From the NCBI GenBank assembly GCA_933228895.1, contig OW121852.1, positions 133,543,544 through 133,607,543 of the forward strand: a stretch of DNA of 64,000 nt, read 5' to 3'. This DNA is from Platycnemis pennipes (Eukaryota > Arthropoda > Insecta > Odonata > Platycnemididae). The number at the start of each line of letters is the position of its first letter. Position 1 is the first letter of the stretch. Below the pieces are notes generated by a model. That model had not been told where the DNA came from. It searched no databases and was given only the letters and a program-made list of their open reading frames with translations. A program made the translations under genes and the position numbers. Shown piece after piece: positions 22,378-34,720 of this stretch.

Positions 22378-25300
22378 TCTGCATCTCTGTTCACCAAAAT
22401 TTATGCAAAACATCCTAGTAAAATAAAAAAATCCACTTCTCAGGCTTCCACTCAATCTTGGATTTTTTCATCTGAATTCATTTCTCCCGCTGTTTTTCAT
22501 CTAAAATTAACCATTTCCCCCGTCTGCAGCTCAGTTCACGAAAATGTATGGAAAACATCCTAGTGAAATAAGAAAATCCAATTTTCAGGCTTCCACTCAA
22601 ACTTGGATTTTTTCATCTGAATTCATTTCTCCCGCTGTTTTTTATCTAAAATTAACCATTTCGTCCGTCTGCAGCTCTGTTCACCAAAATGTATGCAAAA
22701 CATCCTAGTAAAATAAAAAAATCCACTTCTCAGGCTTCCACTCAAACTTGGATTTTTTCATCTGAATTCATTTCTCCCGCTGTTTTTTATCTAAAATTAA
22801 CCATTTCGTCCGTCTGCAGCTCTGTTCACCAAAATGTATGCAAAACATCCTAGTAAAATAAAAAAATCCACTTCTCAGGCTTCCACTCAAACTTGGATTT
22901 TTTCATCTGAATTCATTTCTCCCGCTGTTTTTTATCTAAAATTAACCATTTCGCCCGTCTGCAGCTCTGTTCCTCAAAATGTATGCAAAACATCCTAGTA
23001 AAATAAAAAAATCCACTTCTCAGGCTTCCACTCAAACTTAAATTTTTTTATTGAATTCATTTCTCCCGCTGTTTTTTATCTAAAATTAACCATTTCGCCC
23101 GTCTGCAGCTCTGTTCACCAAAATGTATGCAAAACATCCTAGTAAAATAAAAAAATCCACTTCTCAGGCTTCCACTCAAACTTAAATTTTTTTTATCTGA
23201 ATTCATTTCTCCCGCTGTTTTTTATCTAAAATTAACCATTTCGCCCGTCTGCAGCTCTGTTCACCAAAATGTATGCAAAACATCCTAGTAAAATAAAAAA
23301 ATCCACTTCTCAGGCTTCCACTCAAACTTGGATTTTTTCATCTGAATTCATTTCTCCCGCTGTTTTTTATCTAAAATTAACCATTTCGCCCGTCTGCAGC
23401 TGTGTTCACCAAAATTTATGCAAAACATCCTAGTAAAATAAAAAAATCCACTTCTCACGCTTCCACTCAAACTTAAATTTTTTTAATCTGAATTCATTTC
23501 TCCCGCTGTTTTTTATCTAAAATTAACCATTTCGCCCGTATGCCGCTCTGTTCACCAAAATGTATGCAAAACATCCTAGTAAAATAAAAAAATCCACTTC
23601 TCAGGCTTCCACTCAAACTTGGATTTTTTCATCTGAATTCATTTCTCCCGCTGTTTTTTATCTAAAATTAACAATTTCGCACGTCTGCAGCTCTGTTCAC
23701 TAAAATTTATGCAAAACATCCTAGTAAAATAAAAAAATCCACTTCTCAGGCTTCCACTCAAACTTGGATTTTTTCATCTGAATTCATTTCTCCCGCTGTT
23801 TTTTATCTAAAATTAACAATTTCGCACGTCTGCAGCTCTGTTCACCAAAATTTATGCAAAACATCCTAGTAAAATAAAAAAATCCACTTCTCAGGCTTCC
23901 ACTCAAACTTGGATTTTTTCATCTGAATTCATTTCTCCCGCTGTTTTTTATCTAAAATTAACCATTTCGCCCGTCTGCAGCTCAGTTCACCAAAATTAAT
24001 GCAAAACATCCTAGTGAAATAAAAAAATCCACTTCTCAGGCTTCCACTCAAACTTGGATTTTTTCATCTGAATTCATTTCTCCCGCTGTTTTTTATCTAA
24101 AATTAACAATTTCGCCCGTCTGCAGCTCAGTTCACCAAAATTTATGCAAAACATCCTAGCAAAATAAAAAAATCCACTTCTCAGGCTTCCACTCAAACTT
24201 GGATTTTTTCATCTGAATTTATTTCTCCCGCAGTTTTTTTAACTAAAATTAATTATTTCGCCCGTCTGCAGCTCAGTTCACCAAAATAATGCAAAACATC
24301 CTAGTGAAATAAAAAAATCCACTTCTCAGGCTTCCACTCAAACTTGGATTTTTTCATCTGAATTCATTTCTCGCGCTGTTTTTTATCTAAAATTAACCAT
24401 TTCGCCCGTCTGCAGCTCAGTTCACCAAATTTTGTGCAAAACAACCTAGTGAAATAAAAAAATCCACTTCTCAGGCTTCCACTCATCCTTGGATTTTTTC
24501 ATCTGAATTCATTTCTCCGGCTGTTTTTTATCTAAAATTAACCATTTCCCCCGTCTGCAGCTCAGTTCACGAAAATGTATGCAAAACATCCTAGTGAAAT
24601 AAAAAAATGCACTTCTCAGGCTTCCACTCAAACTTGGATTTTTTTATCTGAATTCATTTCTCCCGCTGTTTTTTATCTAAAATTAAAAATTTTGCCCGTC
24701 TGCAGCTCAGTTCGCCAAAATTTATGCAAAACATCCTAGTGAAATAAAAAAATCCACTTCTCAGGCTTCCACTCAAACTTAAATTTTTTTCATCTGAATT
24801 CATTTCTCCCGCTGTTTTTTATCTAAAATTAATTATTTCGCCCGTCTGCTGCTCAGTTTACCAAAATTTATGCAAAACATCCTAGTGAAATAAAAAAATC
24901 CACTTCTCAGGCTTCCACTCAAACTTGGATTTTTTCATCTGAATTCATTTCTCCCGCTATTTTTTATCTAAAATTAACAATTTCGCCCGTCTGCAGCTCT
25001 GTTCACCAAAATTTATGAAAAACATCCTAGTAAAATAAAAAAATCAACTTCTCAGGCTACCACTCAAACTTGGATTTTTTCATCTGAATTCATTTCTCCC
25101 GCTGTTTTTTATCTAAAATTAACAATTTCGCCCGTCTGCAGCTCAGTTCACCAAAATTTATGCAAATCATCCTAGTGAAATAAAAAAATCCACTTCTCAG
25201 GCTTCCACTCAAACTTGGATTTTTTCATCTGAATTCATTTCTCCCGCTGTTTTTTATCTAAAATTAACAATTTCGCCCGTCTGCAGCTCTGTTCACCAAA

Positions 25301-25713
25301 ATTTATGAAAAACATCCTATAAAAATAAAAAAATCCACTTCTCGGGCTTCCACTCAAACTTGGATTTTTTCATCTGAATTCATTTCTCCCGCTGTTTTTT
25401 ATCTAAAATTAACAATTTCGCCCGTCTGCAGCTCAGTTCACCAAAATTTATGAAAAACATCCTATAAAAATAAAAAAATCCACTTCTCAGGCTTCCACTC
25501 AAACTTGGATTTTGCATCTGAATTCATTTCTCCCGCTGTTTTTTATCTAAAATTAACAATTTCGCCCGTCTGCAGCTCAGTTCACCAAAATTTATGAAAA
25601 ACATCCTATAAAAATAAAAAAATCCACTTCTCAGGCTTCCACTCAAACTTGGATTTTTTCATCTGAATTCATTTCTCCCGCTGTTTTTTATCTAAAATTA
25701 ACCATTTCGCCCG
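22378..25713 (+). repeat. 23-mer higher-order repeat, unit 1 (3,336 bp)
   Basis: Delimited by the rare TCTGCATCTC variant at 22378 and 25714. A second marker, GGATTTTGCATCTG (3 bp shorter than normal), falls at 22171, 25507, 27827, 31162 and 34354 and gives the same spacings. This unit carries one extra monomer (about 22451-22595) absent from units 2-4. It also lacks one monomer near 24780 that unit 3 has, so both remain 3,336 bp. Confidence 0.87.
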
Positions 25714-28032
25714 TCTGCATCTCTGTTCACCAAAATTTATGCAAAACATCCTAGTAAAATAAAAAAATCCACTTCTCAGGCTTCCACTCAAACTTGGATT
25801 TTTTCATCTGAATTCATTTCTCCCGCTTTTTTTTATCTAAAATTAACCATTTCGTCCGTCTGCAGCTCTGTTCACCAAAATGTATGCAAAACATCCTAGT
25901 AAAATAAAAAAATCCACTTCTCAGGCTTCCACTCAAACTTGGATTTTTTCATCTGAATTCATTTCTCCCGCTGTTTTTTATCTAAAATTAATTATTTCGC
26001 CCGTCTGCAGCTCAGTTCACCAAAATTTATGCAAAACATCCTAGTAAAATAAAAAAATCCACTTCTCAGGCTTCCACTCAAACTTGGATTTTTTCATCTG
26101 AATTCATTTCTCCCGCTGTTTTTTATCTAAAATTAACCATTTCGCCCGTCTGCAGCTCTGTTCCTCAAAATGTATGCAAAACATCCTAGTAAAATAAAAA
26201 AATCCACTTCTCAGGCTTCCACTCAAACTTAAATTTTTTTATTGAATTCATTTCTCCCGCTGTTTTTTATCTAAAATTAACCATTTCGCCCGTCTGCAGC
26301 TCTGTTCACCAAAATGTATGCAAAACATCCTAGTAAAATAAAAAAATCCACTTCTCAGGCTTCCACTCAAACTTAAATTTTTTTTATCTGAATTCATTTC
26401 TCCCGCTGTTTTTTATCTAAAATTAACCATTTCGCCCGTCTGCAGCTCTGTTCACCAAAATGTATGCAAAACATCCTAGTAAAATAAAAAAATCCACTTC
26501 TCAGGCTTCCACTCAAACTTGGATTTTTTCATCTGAATTCATTTCTCCCGCTGTTTTTTATCTAAAATTAACCATTTCGCCCGTCTGCAGCTCAGTTCAC
26601 CAAATTTTGTGCAAAACAACCTAGTGAAATAAAAAAATCCACTTCTCAGGCTTCCACTCATCCTTGGATTTTTTCATCTGAATTCATTTCTCCGGCTGTT
26701 TTTTATCTAAAATTAACCATTTCCCCCGTCTGCAGCTCAGTTCACGAAAATGTATGCAAAACATCCTAGTGAAATAAAAAAATGCACTTCTCAGGCTTCC
26801 ACTCAAACTTGGATTTTTTTATCTGAATTCATTTCTCCCGCTGTTTTTTATCTAAAATTAAAAATTTTGCCCGTCTGCAGCTCAGTTCGCCAAAATTTAT
26901 GCAAAACATCCTAGTGAAATAAAAAAATCCACTTCTCAGGCTTCCACTCAAACTTGGATTTTTTCATCTGAATTCATTTCTCCCGCTGTTTTTTATCTAA
27001 AATTAACCATTTCGCCCGTCTGCAACTCAGTTCACCAAAATTTATGCAAAACATCCTAGTGAAATAAAAAAATCCACTTCTCAGGCTTCCACTCAAACTT
27101 AAATTTTTTTCATCTGAATTCATTTCTCCCGCTGTTTTTTATCTAAAATTAATTATTTCGCCCGTCTGCTGCTCAGTTTACCAAAATTTATGCAAAACAT
27201 CCTAGTGAAATAAAAAAATCCACTTCTCAGGCTTGCACTCAAACTTGGATTTTTTCATCTGAATTCATTTCTCCCGCTATTTTTTATCTAAAATTAACAA
27301 TTTCGCCCGTCTGCAGCTCTGTTCACCAAAATTTATGAAAAACATCCTAGTAAAATAAAAAAATCAACTTCTCAGGCTACCACTCAAACTTGGATTTTTT
27401 CATCTGAATTCATTTCTCCCGCTGTTTTTTATCTAAAATTAACAATTTCGCCCGTCTGCAGCTCAGTTCACCAAAATTTATGCAAATCATCCTAGTGAAA
27501 TAAAAAAATCCACTTCTCAGGCTTCCACTCAAACTTGGATTTTTTCATCTGAATTCATTTCTCCCGCTGTTTTTTATCTAAAATTAACAATTTCGCCCGT
27601 CTGCAGCTCTGTTCACCAAAATTTATGAAAAACATCCTATAAAAATAAAAAAATCCACTTCTCGGGCTTCCACTCAAACTTGGATTTTTTCATCTGAATT
27701 CATTTCTCCCGCTGTTTTTTATCTAAAATTAACAATTTCGCCCGTCTGCAGCTCAGTTCACCAAAATTTATGAAAAACATCCTATAAAAATAAAAAAATC
27801 CACTTCTCAGGCTTCCACTCAAACTTGGATTTTGCATCTGAATTCATTTCTCCCGCTGTTTTTTTCTAACATTAACAATTTCGCCCGTCTGCAGCTCAGT
27901 TCACCAAAATTTATGAAAAACATCCTATAAAAATAAAAAAATCCACTTCTCAGGCTTCCACTCAAACTTGGATTTTTTCATCTGAATTCATTTCTCCCGC
28001 TGTTTTTTATCTAAAATTAACCATTTCGCCCG
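25714..28032 (+). repeat. higher-order repeat, unit 2 (16-monomer version, 2,319 bp)
   Basis: Same series as unit 1 but seven monomers shorter. It passes directly from a normal monomer at about 26575 to the CAAATTTTGTGC monomer near 26605. It thus skips the stretch holding CAGCTGTG, CTGCCGCTC, GCACGTCTGC and CCCGCAGTTTTTTTAACT monomers in units 1 and 3. This fits an internal deletion of seven whole monomers. Confidence 0.85.
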
Positions 28033-31000
28033 TCTGCATCTCTGTTCACCAAAATTTATGCAAAACATCCTAGTAAAATAAAAAAATCCACTTCTCAGGC
28101 TTCCACTCAAACTTGGATTTTTTCATCTGAATTCATTTCTCCCGCTGTTTTTTATCTAAAATTAACCATTTCGTCCGTCTGCAGCTCTGTTCACCAAAAT
28201 GTATGCAAAACATCCTAGTAAAATAAAAAAATCCACTTCTCAGGCTTCCACTCAAACTTGGATTTTTTCATCTGAATTCATTTCTCCCGCTGTTTTTTAT
28301 CTAAAATTAACCATTTCGTCCGTCTGCAGCTCTGTTCACCAAAATGTATACAAAACATCCTAGTAAAATAAAAAAATCCACTTCTCAGGCTTCCACTCAA
28401 ACTTGGATTTTTTCATCTGAATTCATTTCTCCCGCTGTTTTTTATCTAAAATTAACCATTTCGCCCGTCTGCAGCTCTGTTCCTCAAAATGTATGCAAAA
28501 CATCCTAGTAAAATAAAAAAATCCACTTCTCAGGCTTCCACTCAAACTTAAATTTTTTTATTGAATTCATTTCTCCCGCTGTTTTTTATCTAAAATTAAC
28601 CATTTCGCCCGTCTGCAGCTCTGTTCACCAAAATGTATGCAAAACATCCTAGTAAAATAAAAAAATCCACTTCTCAGGCATCCACTCAAACTTAAATTTT
28701 TTTTATCTGAATTCATTTCTCCCGCTGTTTTTTATCTAAAATTAACCATTTCGCCCGTCTGCAGCTCTGTTCACCAAAATGTATGCAAAACATCCTAGTA
28801 AAATAAAAAAATCCACTTCTCAGGCTTCCACTCAAACTTGGATTTTTTCATCTGAATTCATTTCTCCCGCTGTTTTTTATCTAAAATTAACCATTTCGCC
28901 CGTCTGCAGCTGTGTTCACCAAAATTTATGCAAAACATCCTAGTAAAATAAAAAAATCCACTTCTCACGCTTCCACTCAAACTTAAATTTTTTTAATCTG
29001 AATTCATTTCTCCCGCTGTTTTTTATCTAAAATTAACCATTTCGCCCGTCTGCCGCTCTGTTCACCAAAATGTATGCAAAACATCCTAGTAAAATAAAAA
29101 AATCCACTTCTCAGGCTTCCACTCAAACTTGGATTTTTTCATCTGAATTCATTTCTCCCGCTGTTTTTTATCTAAAATTAACAATTTCGCACGTCTGCAG
29201 CTCTGTTCACTAAAATTTATGCAAAACATCCTAGTAAAATAAAAAAATCCACTTCTCAGGCTTCCACTCAAACTTGGATTTTTTCATCTGAATTCATTTC
29301 TCCCGCTGTTTTTTATCTAAAATTAACAATTTCGCACGTCTGCAGCTCTGTTCACCAAAATTTATGCAAAACATCCTAGTAAAATAAAAAAATCCACTTC
29401 TCAGGCTTCCACTCAAACTTGGATTTTTTCATCTGAATTCATTTCTCCCGCTGTTTTTTATCTAAAATTAACCATTTCGCCCGTCTGCAGCTCAGTTCAC
29501 CAAAATTAATGCAAAACATCCTAGTGAAATAAAAAAATCCACTTCTCAGGCTTCCACTCAAACTTGGATTTTTTCATCTGAATTCATTTCTCCCGCTGTT
29601 TTTTATCTAAAATTAACAATTTCGCCCGTCTGCAGCTCAGTTCACCAAAATTTATGCAAAACATCCTAGCAAAATAAAAAAATCCACTTCTCAGGCTTCC
29701 ACTCAAACTTGGATTTTTTCATCTGAATTTATTTCTCCCGCAGTTTTTTTAACTAAAATTAATTATTTCGCCCGTCTGCAGCTCAGTTCACCAAAATAAT
29801 GCAAAACATCCTAGTGAAATAAAAAAATCCACTTCTCAGGCTTCCACTCAAACTTGGATTTTTTCATCTGAATTCATTTCTCGCGCTGTTTTTTATCTAA
29901 AATTAACCATTTCGCCCGTCTGCAGCTCAGTTCACCAAATTTTGTGCAAAACAACCTAGTGAAATAAAAAAATCCACTTCTCAGGCTTCCACTCATCCTT
30001 GGATTTTTTCATCTGAATTCATTTCTCCGGCTGTTTTTTATCTAAAATTAACCATTTCCCCCGTCTGCAGCTCAGTTCACGAAAATGTATGCAAAACATC
30101 CTAGTGAAATAAAAAAATGCACTTCTCAGGCTTCCACTCAAACTTGGATTTTTTTATCTGAATTCATTTCTCCCGCTGTTTTTTATCTAAAATTAAAAAT
30201 TTTGCCCGTCTGCAGCTCAGTTCGCCAAAATTTATGCAAAACATCCTAGTGAAATAAAAAAATCCACTTCTCAGGCTTCCACTCAAACTTGGATTTTTTC
30301 ATCTGAATTCATTTCTCCCGCTGTTTTTTATCTAAAATTAACCATTTCGCCCGTCTGCAACTCAGTTCACCAAAATTTATGCAAAACATCCTAGTGAAAT
30401 AAAAAAATCCACTTCTCAGGCTTCCACTCAAACTTAAATTTTTTTCATCTGAATTCATTTCTCCCGCTGTTTTTTATCTAAAATTAATTATTTCGCCCGT
30501 CTGCTGCTCAGTTTACCAAAATTTATGCAAAACATCCTAGTGAAATAAAAAAATCCACTTCTCAGGCTTCCACTCAAACTTGGATTTTTTCATCTGAATT
30601 CATTTCTCCCGCTATTTTTTATCTAAAATTAACAATTTCGCCCGTCTGCAGCTCTGTTCACCAAAATTTATGAAAAACATCCTAGTAAAATAAAAAAATC
30701 AACTTCTCAGGCTACCACTCAAACTTGGATTTTTTCATCTGAATTCATTTCTCCCGCTGTTTTTTATCTAAAATTAACAATTTCGCCCGTCTGCAGCTCA
30801 GTTCACCAAAATTTATGCAAATCATCCTAGTGAAATAAAAAAATCCACTTCTCAGGCTTCCACTCAAACTTGGATTTTTTCATCTGAATTCATTTCTCCC
30901 GCTGTTTTTTATCTAAAATTAACAATTTCGCCCGTCTGCAGCTCTGTTCACCAAAATTTATGAAAAACATCCTATAAAAATAAAAAAATCCACTTCTCGG

Positions 31001-31368
31001 GCTTCCACTCAAACTTGGATTTTTTCATCTGAATTCATTTCTCCCGCTGTTTTTTATCTAAAATTAACAATTTCGCCCGTCTGCAGCTCAGTTCACCAAA
31101 ATTTATGAAAAACATCCTATAAAAATAAAAAAATCCACTTCTCAGGCTTCCACTCAAACTTGGATTTTGCATCTGAATTCATTTCTCCCGCTGTTTTTTA
31201 TCTAAAATTAACAATTTCGCCCGTCTGCAGCTCAGTTCACCAAAATTTATGAAAAACATCCTATAAAAATAAAAAAATCCACTTCTCAGGCTTCCACTCA
31301 AACTTGGATTTTTTCATCTGAATTCATTTCTCCCGCTGTTTTTTATCTAAAATTAACCATTTCGCCCG
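28033..31368 (+). repeat. 23-mer higher-order repeat, unit 3 (3,336 bp)
   Basis: Full-length version with the same marker order as unit 1, including CTGTTCACTAAAATTT after GCACGTCTGC (29211; 23701 in unit 1). It lacks unit 1's extra CTCAATCTTGG monomer and keeps a CTGCAACTCAG monomer at about 30356 that unit 1 has lost. Confidence 0.87.
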
Positions 31369-34300
31369 TCTGCATCTCTGTTCACCAAAATTTATTCAAA
31401 ACATCCTAGTAAAATAAAAAAATCCACTTCTCAGGCTTCCACTCAAACTTGGATTTTTTCATCTGAATTCATTTCTCCCGCTGTTTTTTATCTAAAATTA
31501 ACCATTTCGTCCGTCTGCAGCTCTGTTCACCAAAATGTATGCAAAACATCCTAGTAAAATAAAAAAATCCACTTCTCAGGCTTCCACTCAAACTTGGATT
31601 TTTTCATCTGAATTCATTTCTCCCGCTGTTTTTTATCTAAAATTAACCATTTCGTCCGTCTGCAGCTCTGTTCACCAAAATGTATGCAAAACATCCTAGT
31701 AAAATAAAAAAATCCACTTCTCAGGCTTCCACTCAAACTTGGATTTTTTCATCTGAATTCATTTCTCCCGCTGTTTTTTATCTAAAATTAACCATTTCGC
31801 CCGTCTGCAGCTCTGTTCCTCAAAATGTATGCAAAACATCCTAGTAAAATAAAAAAATCCACTTCTCAGGCTTCCACTCAAACTTAAATTTTTTTATTGA
31901 ATTCATTTCTCCCGCTGTTTTTTATCTAAAATTAACCATTTCGCCCGTCTGCAGCTCTGTTCACCAAAATGTATGCAAAACATCCTAGTAAAATAAAAAA
32001 ATCCACTTCTCAGGCTTCCACTCAAACTTAAATTTTTTTTATCTGAATTCATTTCTCCCGCTGTTTTTTATCTAAAATTAACCATTTCGCCCGTCTGCAG
32101 CTCTGTTCACCAAAATGTATGCAAAAATATCCTAGTAAAATAAAAAAATCCACTTCTCAGGCTTCCACTCAAACTTGGATTTTTTCATCTGAATTCATTT
32201 CTCCCGCTGTTTTTTATCTAAAATTAACCATTTCGCCCGTCTGCAGCTGTGTTCACCAAAATTTATGCAAAACATCCTAGTAAAATAAAAAAATCCACTT
32301 CTCACGCTTCCACTCAAACTTAAATTTCTTTTTATCTGAATTCATTTCTCCCGCTGTTTTTTATCTAAAATTAACCATTTCGCCCGTCTGCCGCTCTGTT
32401 CACCAAAATGTATGCAAAACATCCTAGTAAAATAAAAAAATCCACTTCTCAGGCTTCCACTCAAACTTGGATTTTTTCATCTGAATTCATTTCTCCCGCT
32501 GTTTTTTATCTAAAATTAACAATTTCGCACGTCTGCAGCTCTGTTCACCAAAATTTATGCAAAACATCCTAGTAAAATAAAAAAATCCACTTCTCAGGCT
32601 TCCACTCAAACTTGGATTTTTTCATCTGAATTCATTTCTCCCGCTGTTTTTTATCTAAAATTAACCATTTCGCCCGTCTGCAGCTCAGTTCACCAAAATT
32701 AATGCAAAACATCCTAGTGAAATAAAAAAATCCACTTCTCAGGCTTCCACTCAAACTTGGATTTTTTCATCTGAATTCATTTCTCCCGCTGTTTTTTATC
32801 TAAAATTAACAATTTCGCCAGTCTGCAGCTCAGTTCACCAAAATTTATGCAAAACATCCTAGCAAAATAAAAAAATCCACTTCTCAGGCTTCCACTCAAA
32901 CTTGGATTTTTTCATCTGAATTTATTTCTCCCGCAGTTTTTTTAACTAAAATTAATTATTTCGCCCGTCTGCAGCTCAGTTCACCAAAATAATGCAAAAC
33001 ATCCTAGTGAAATAAAAAAATCCACTTCTCAGGCTTCCACTCAAACTTGGATTTTTTCATCTGAATTTATTTCTCCCGCTGTTTTTTTAACTAAAATTAA
33101 TTAATTCGCCCGTCTGCAGCTCTGTTCACCAAAATTTATGCAAAACATCCTAGTGAAATAAAAAAATCCACTTCTCAGGCTTCCACTCAAACTTGGATTT
33201 TTTCATCTGAATTCATTTCTCCCGCTGTTTTTTATCTAAAATTAATTATTTCGCCCGCCTGCAGCTCAGTTCACCAAAATTTATGCAAAACATCCTAGCA
33301 AAATAAAAAAATCCACTTCTCAGGCTTCCACTGAAACTTGGATTTTTTCATCTGAATTCATTTCTCCCGCTGTTTTTTATCTATAATTAACCATTTCGCC
33401 CGTCTGCACCTCAGTTCACCAAAATTTATGAAAAACATCCTAGTGAAATAAAAAAATCCACTTCTCAGGCTACCACTCAAACTTGGATTTTTTCATCTGA
33501 ATTCATTTCTCGCGCTGTTTTTTATCTAAAATTAACCATTTCCCCCGTCTGCAGCTCAGTTCACCAAATTTTGTGCAAAACAACCTAGTGAAATAAAAAA
33601 ATCCACTTCTCAGGCTTCCACTCATCCTTGGATTTTTTCATCTGAATTCATTTCTCCGGCTGTTTTTTATCTAAAATTAACCATTTCCCCCGTCTGCAGC
33701 TCAGTTCACGAAAATGTATGCAAAACATCCTAGTGAAATAAAAAAATGCACTTCTCAGGCTTCCACTCAAACTTGGATTTTTTTATCTGAATTCATTTCT
33801 CCCGCTGTTTTTTATCTAAAATTAAAAATTTTGCCCGTCTGCAGCTCAGTTCGCCAAAATATATGCAAAACATCCTAGTGAAATAAAAAAATCCACTTCT
33901 CAGGCTTCCACTCAAACTTGGATTTTTTCATCTGAATTCATTTCTCCCGCTGTTTTTTATCTAAAATTAACCATTTCGCCCGTCTGCAGCTCAGTCACCA
34001 AAATTTATGCAAATCATCCTAGTGAAATAAAAAAATCCACTTCTCAGGCTTCCACTCAAACTTGGATTTTTTCATCTGAATTCATTTCTCCCGCTGTTTT
34101 TTATCTAAAATTAACAATTTCGCCCGTCTGCAGCTCTGTTCACCAAAATTTATGAAAAACATCCTATAAAAATAAAAAAATCCACTTCTCGGGCTTCCAC
34201 TCAAACTTGGATTTTTTCATCTGAATTCATTTCTCCCGCTGTTTTTTATCTAAAATTAACAATTTCGCCCGTCTGCAGCTCAGTTCACCAAAATTTATGA

Positions 34301-34720
34301 AAAACATCCTATAAAAATAAAAAAATCCACTCCTCAGGCTTCCACTCAAACTTGGATTTTGCATCTGAATTCATTTCTCCCGCTGTTTTTTATCTAAAAT
34401 TAACAATTTCGCCCGTCTGCAGCTCAGTTCACCAAAATTTATGAAAAACATCCTAGTGAAATAAAAAAATCCACTTCTCAGGCTACCACTCAAACTTGGA
34501 TTTTTTCATCTGAATTCATTTCTCGCGCTGTTTTTTATCTAAAATTCACCATTTCCCCCGTCTGCAGCTCAGTTCACCAAATTTTGTGCAAAACAACCTA
34601 GTGAAATAAAAAAATCCACTTCTCAGGCTTCCACTCATCCTTGGATTTTTTCATCTGAATTCATTTCTCCGGCTGTTTTTTATCTAAAATTAACCATTTC
34701 CCCCGTCTGCAGCTCAGTTC
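31369..34720 (+). repeat. higher-order repeat, unit 4 (rearranged)
   Basis: Starts at TCTGCATCTC 31369 and carries TGTTCCTC at 31814, the same 445 bp as in units 2 and 3. In its second half the CAAATTTTGTGC and CTCCGGCTG monomers occur twice (near 33570 and 34580), so a further duplication overlaps its end. The right boundary is approximate. Confidence 0.7.
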
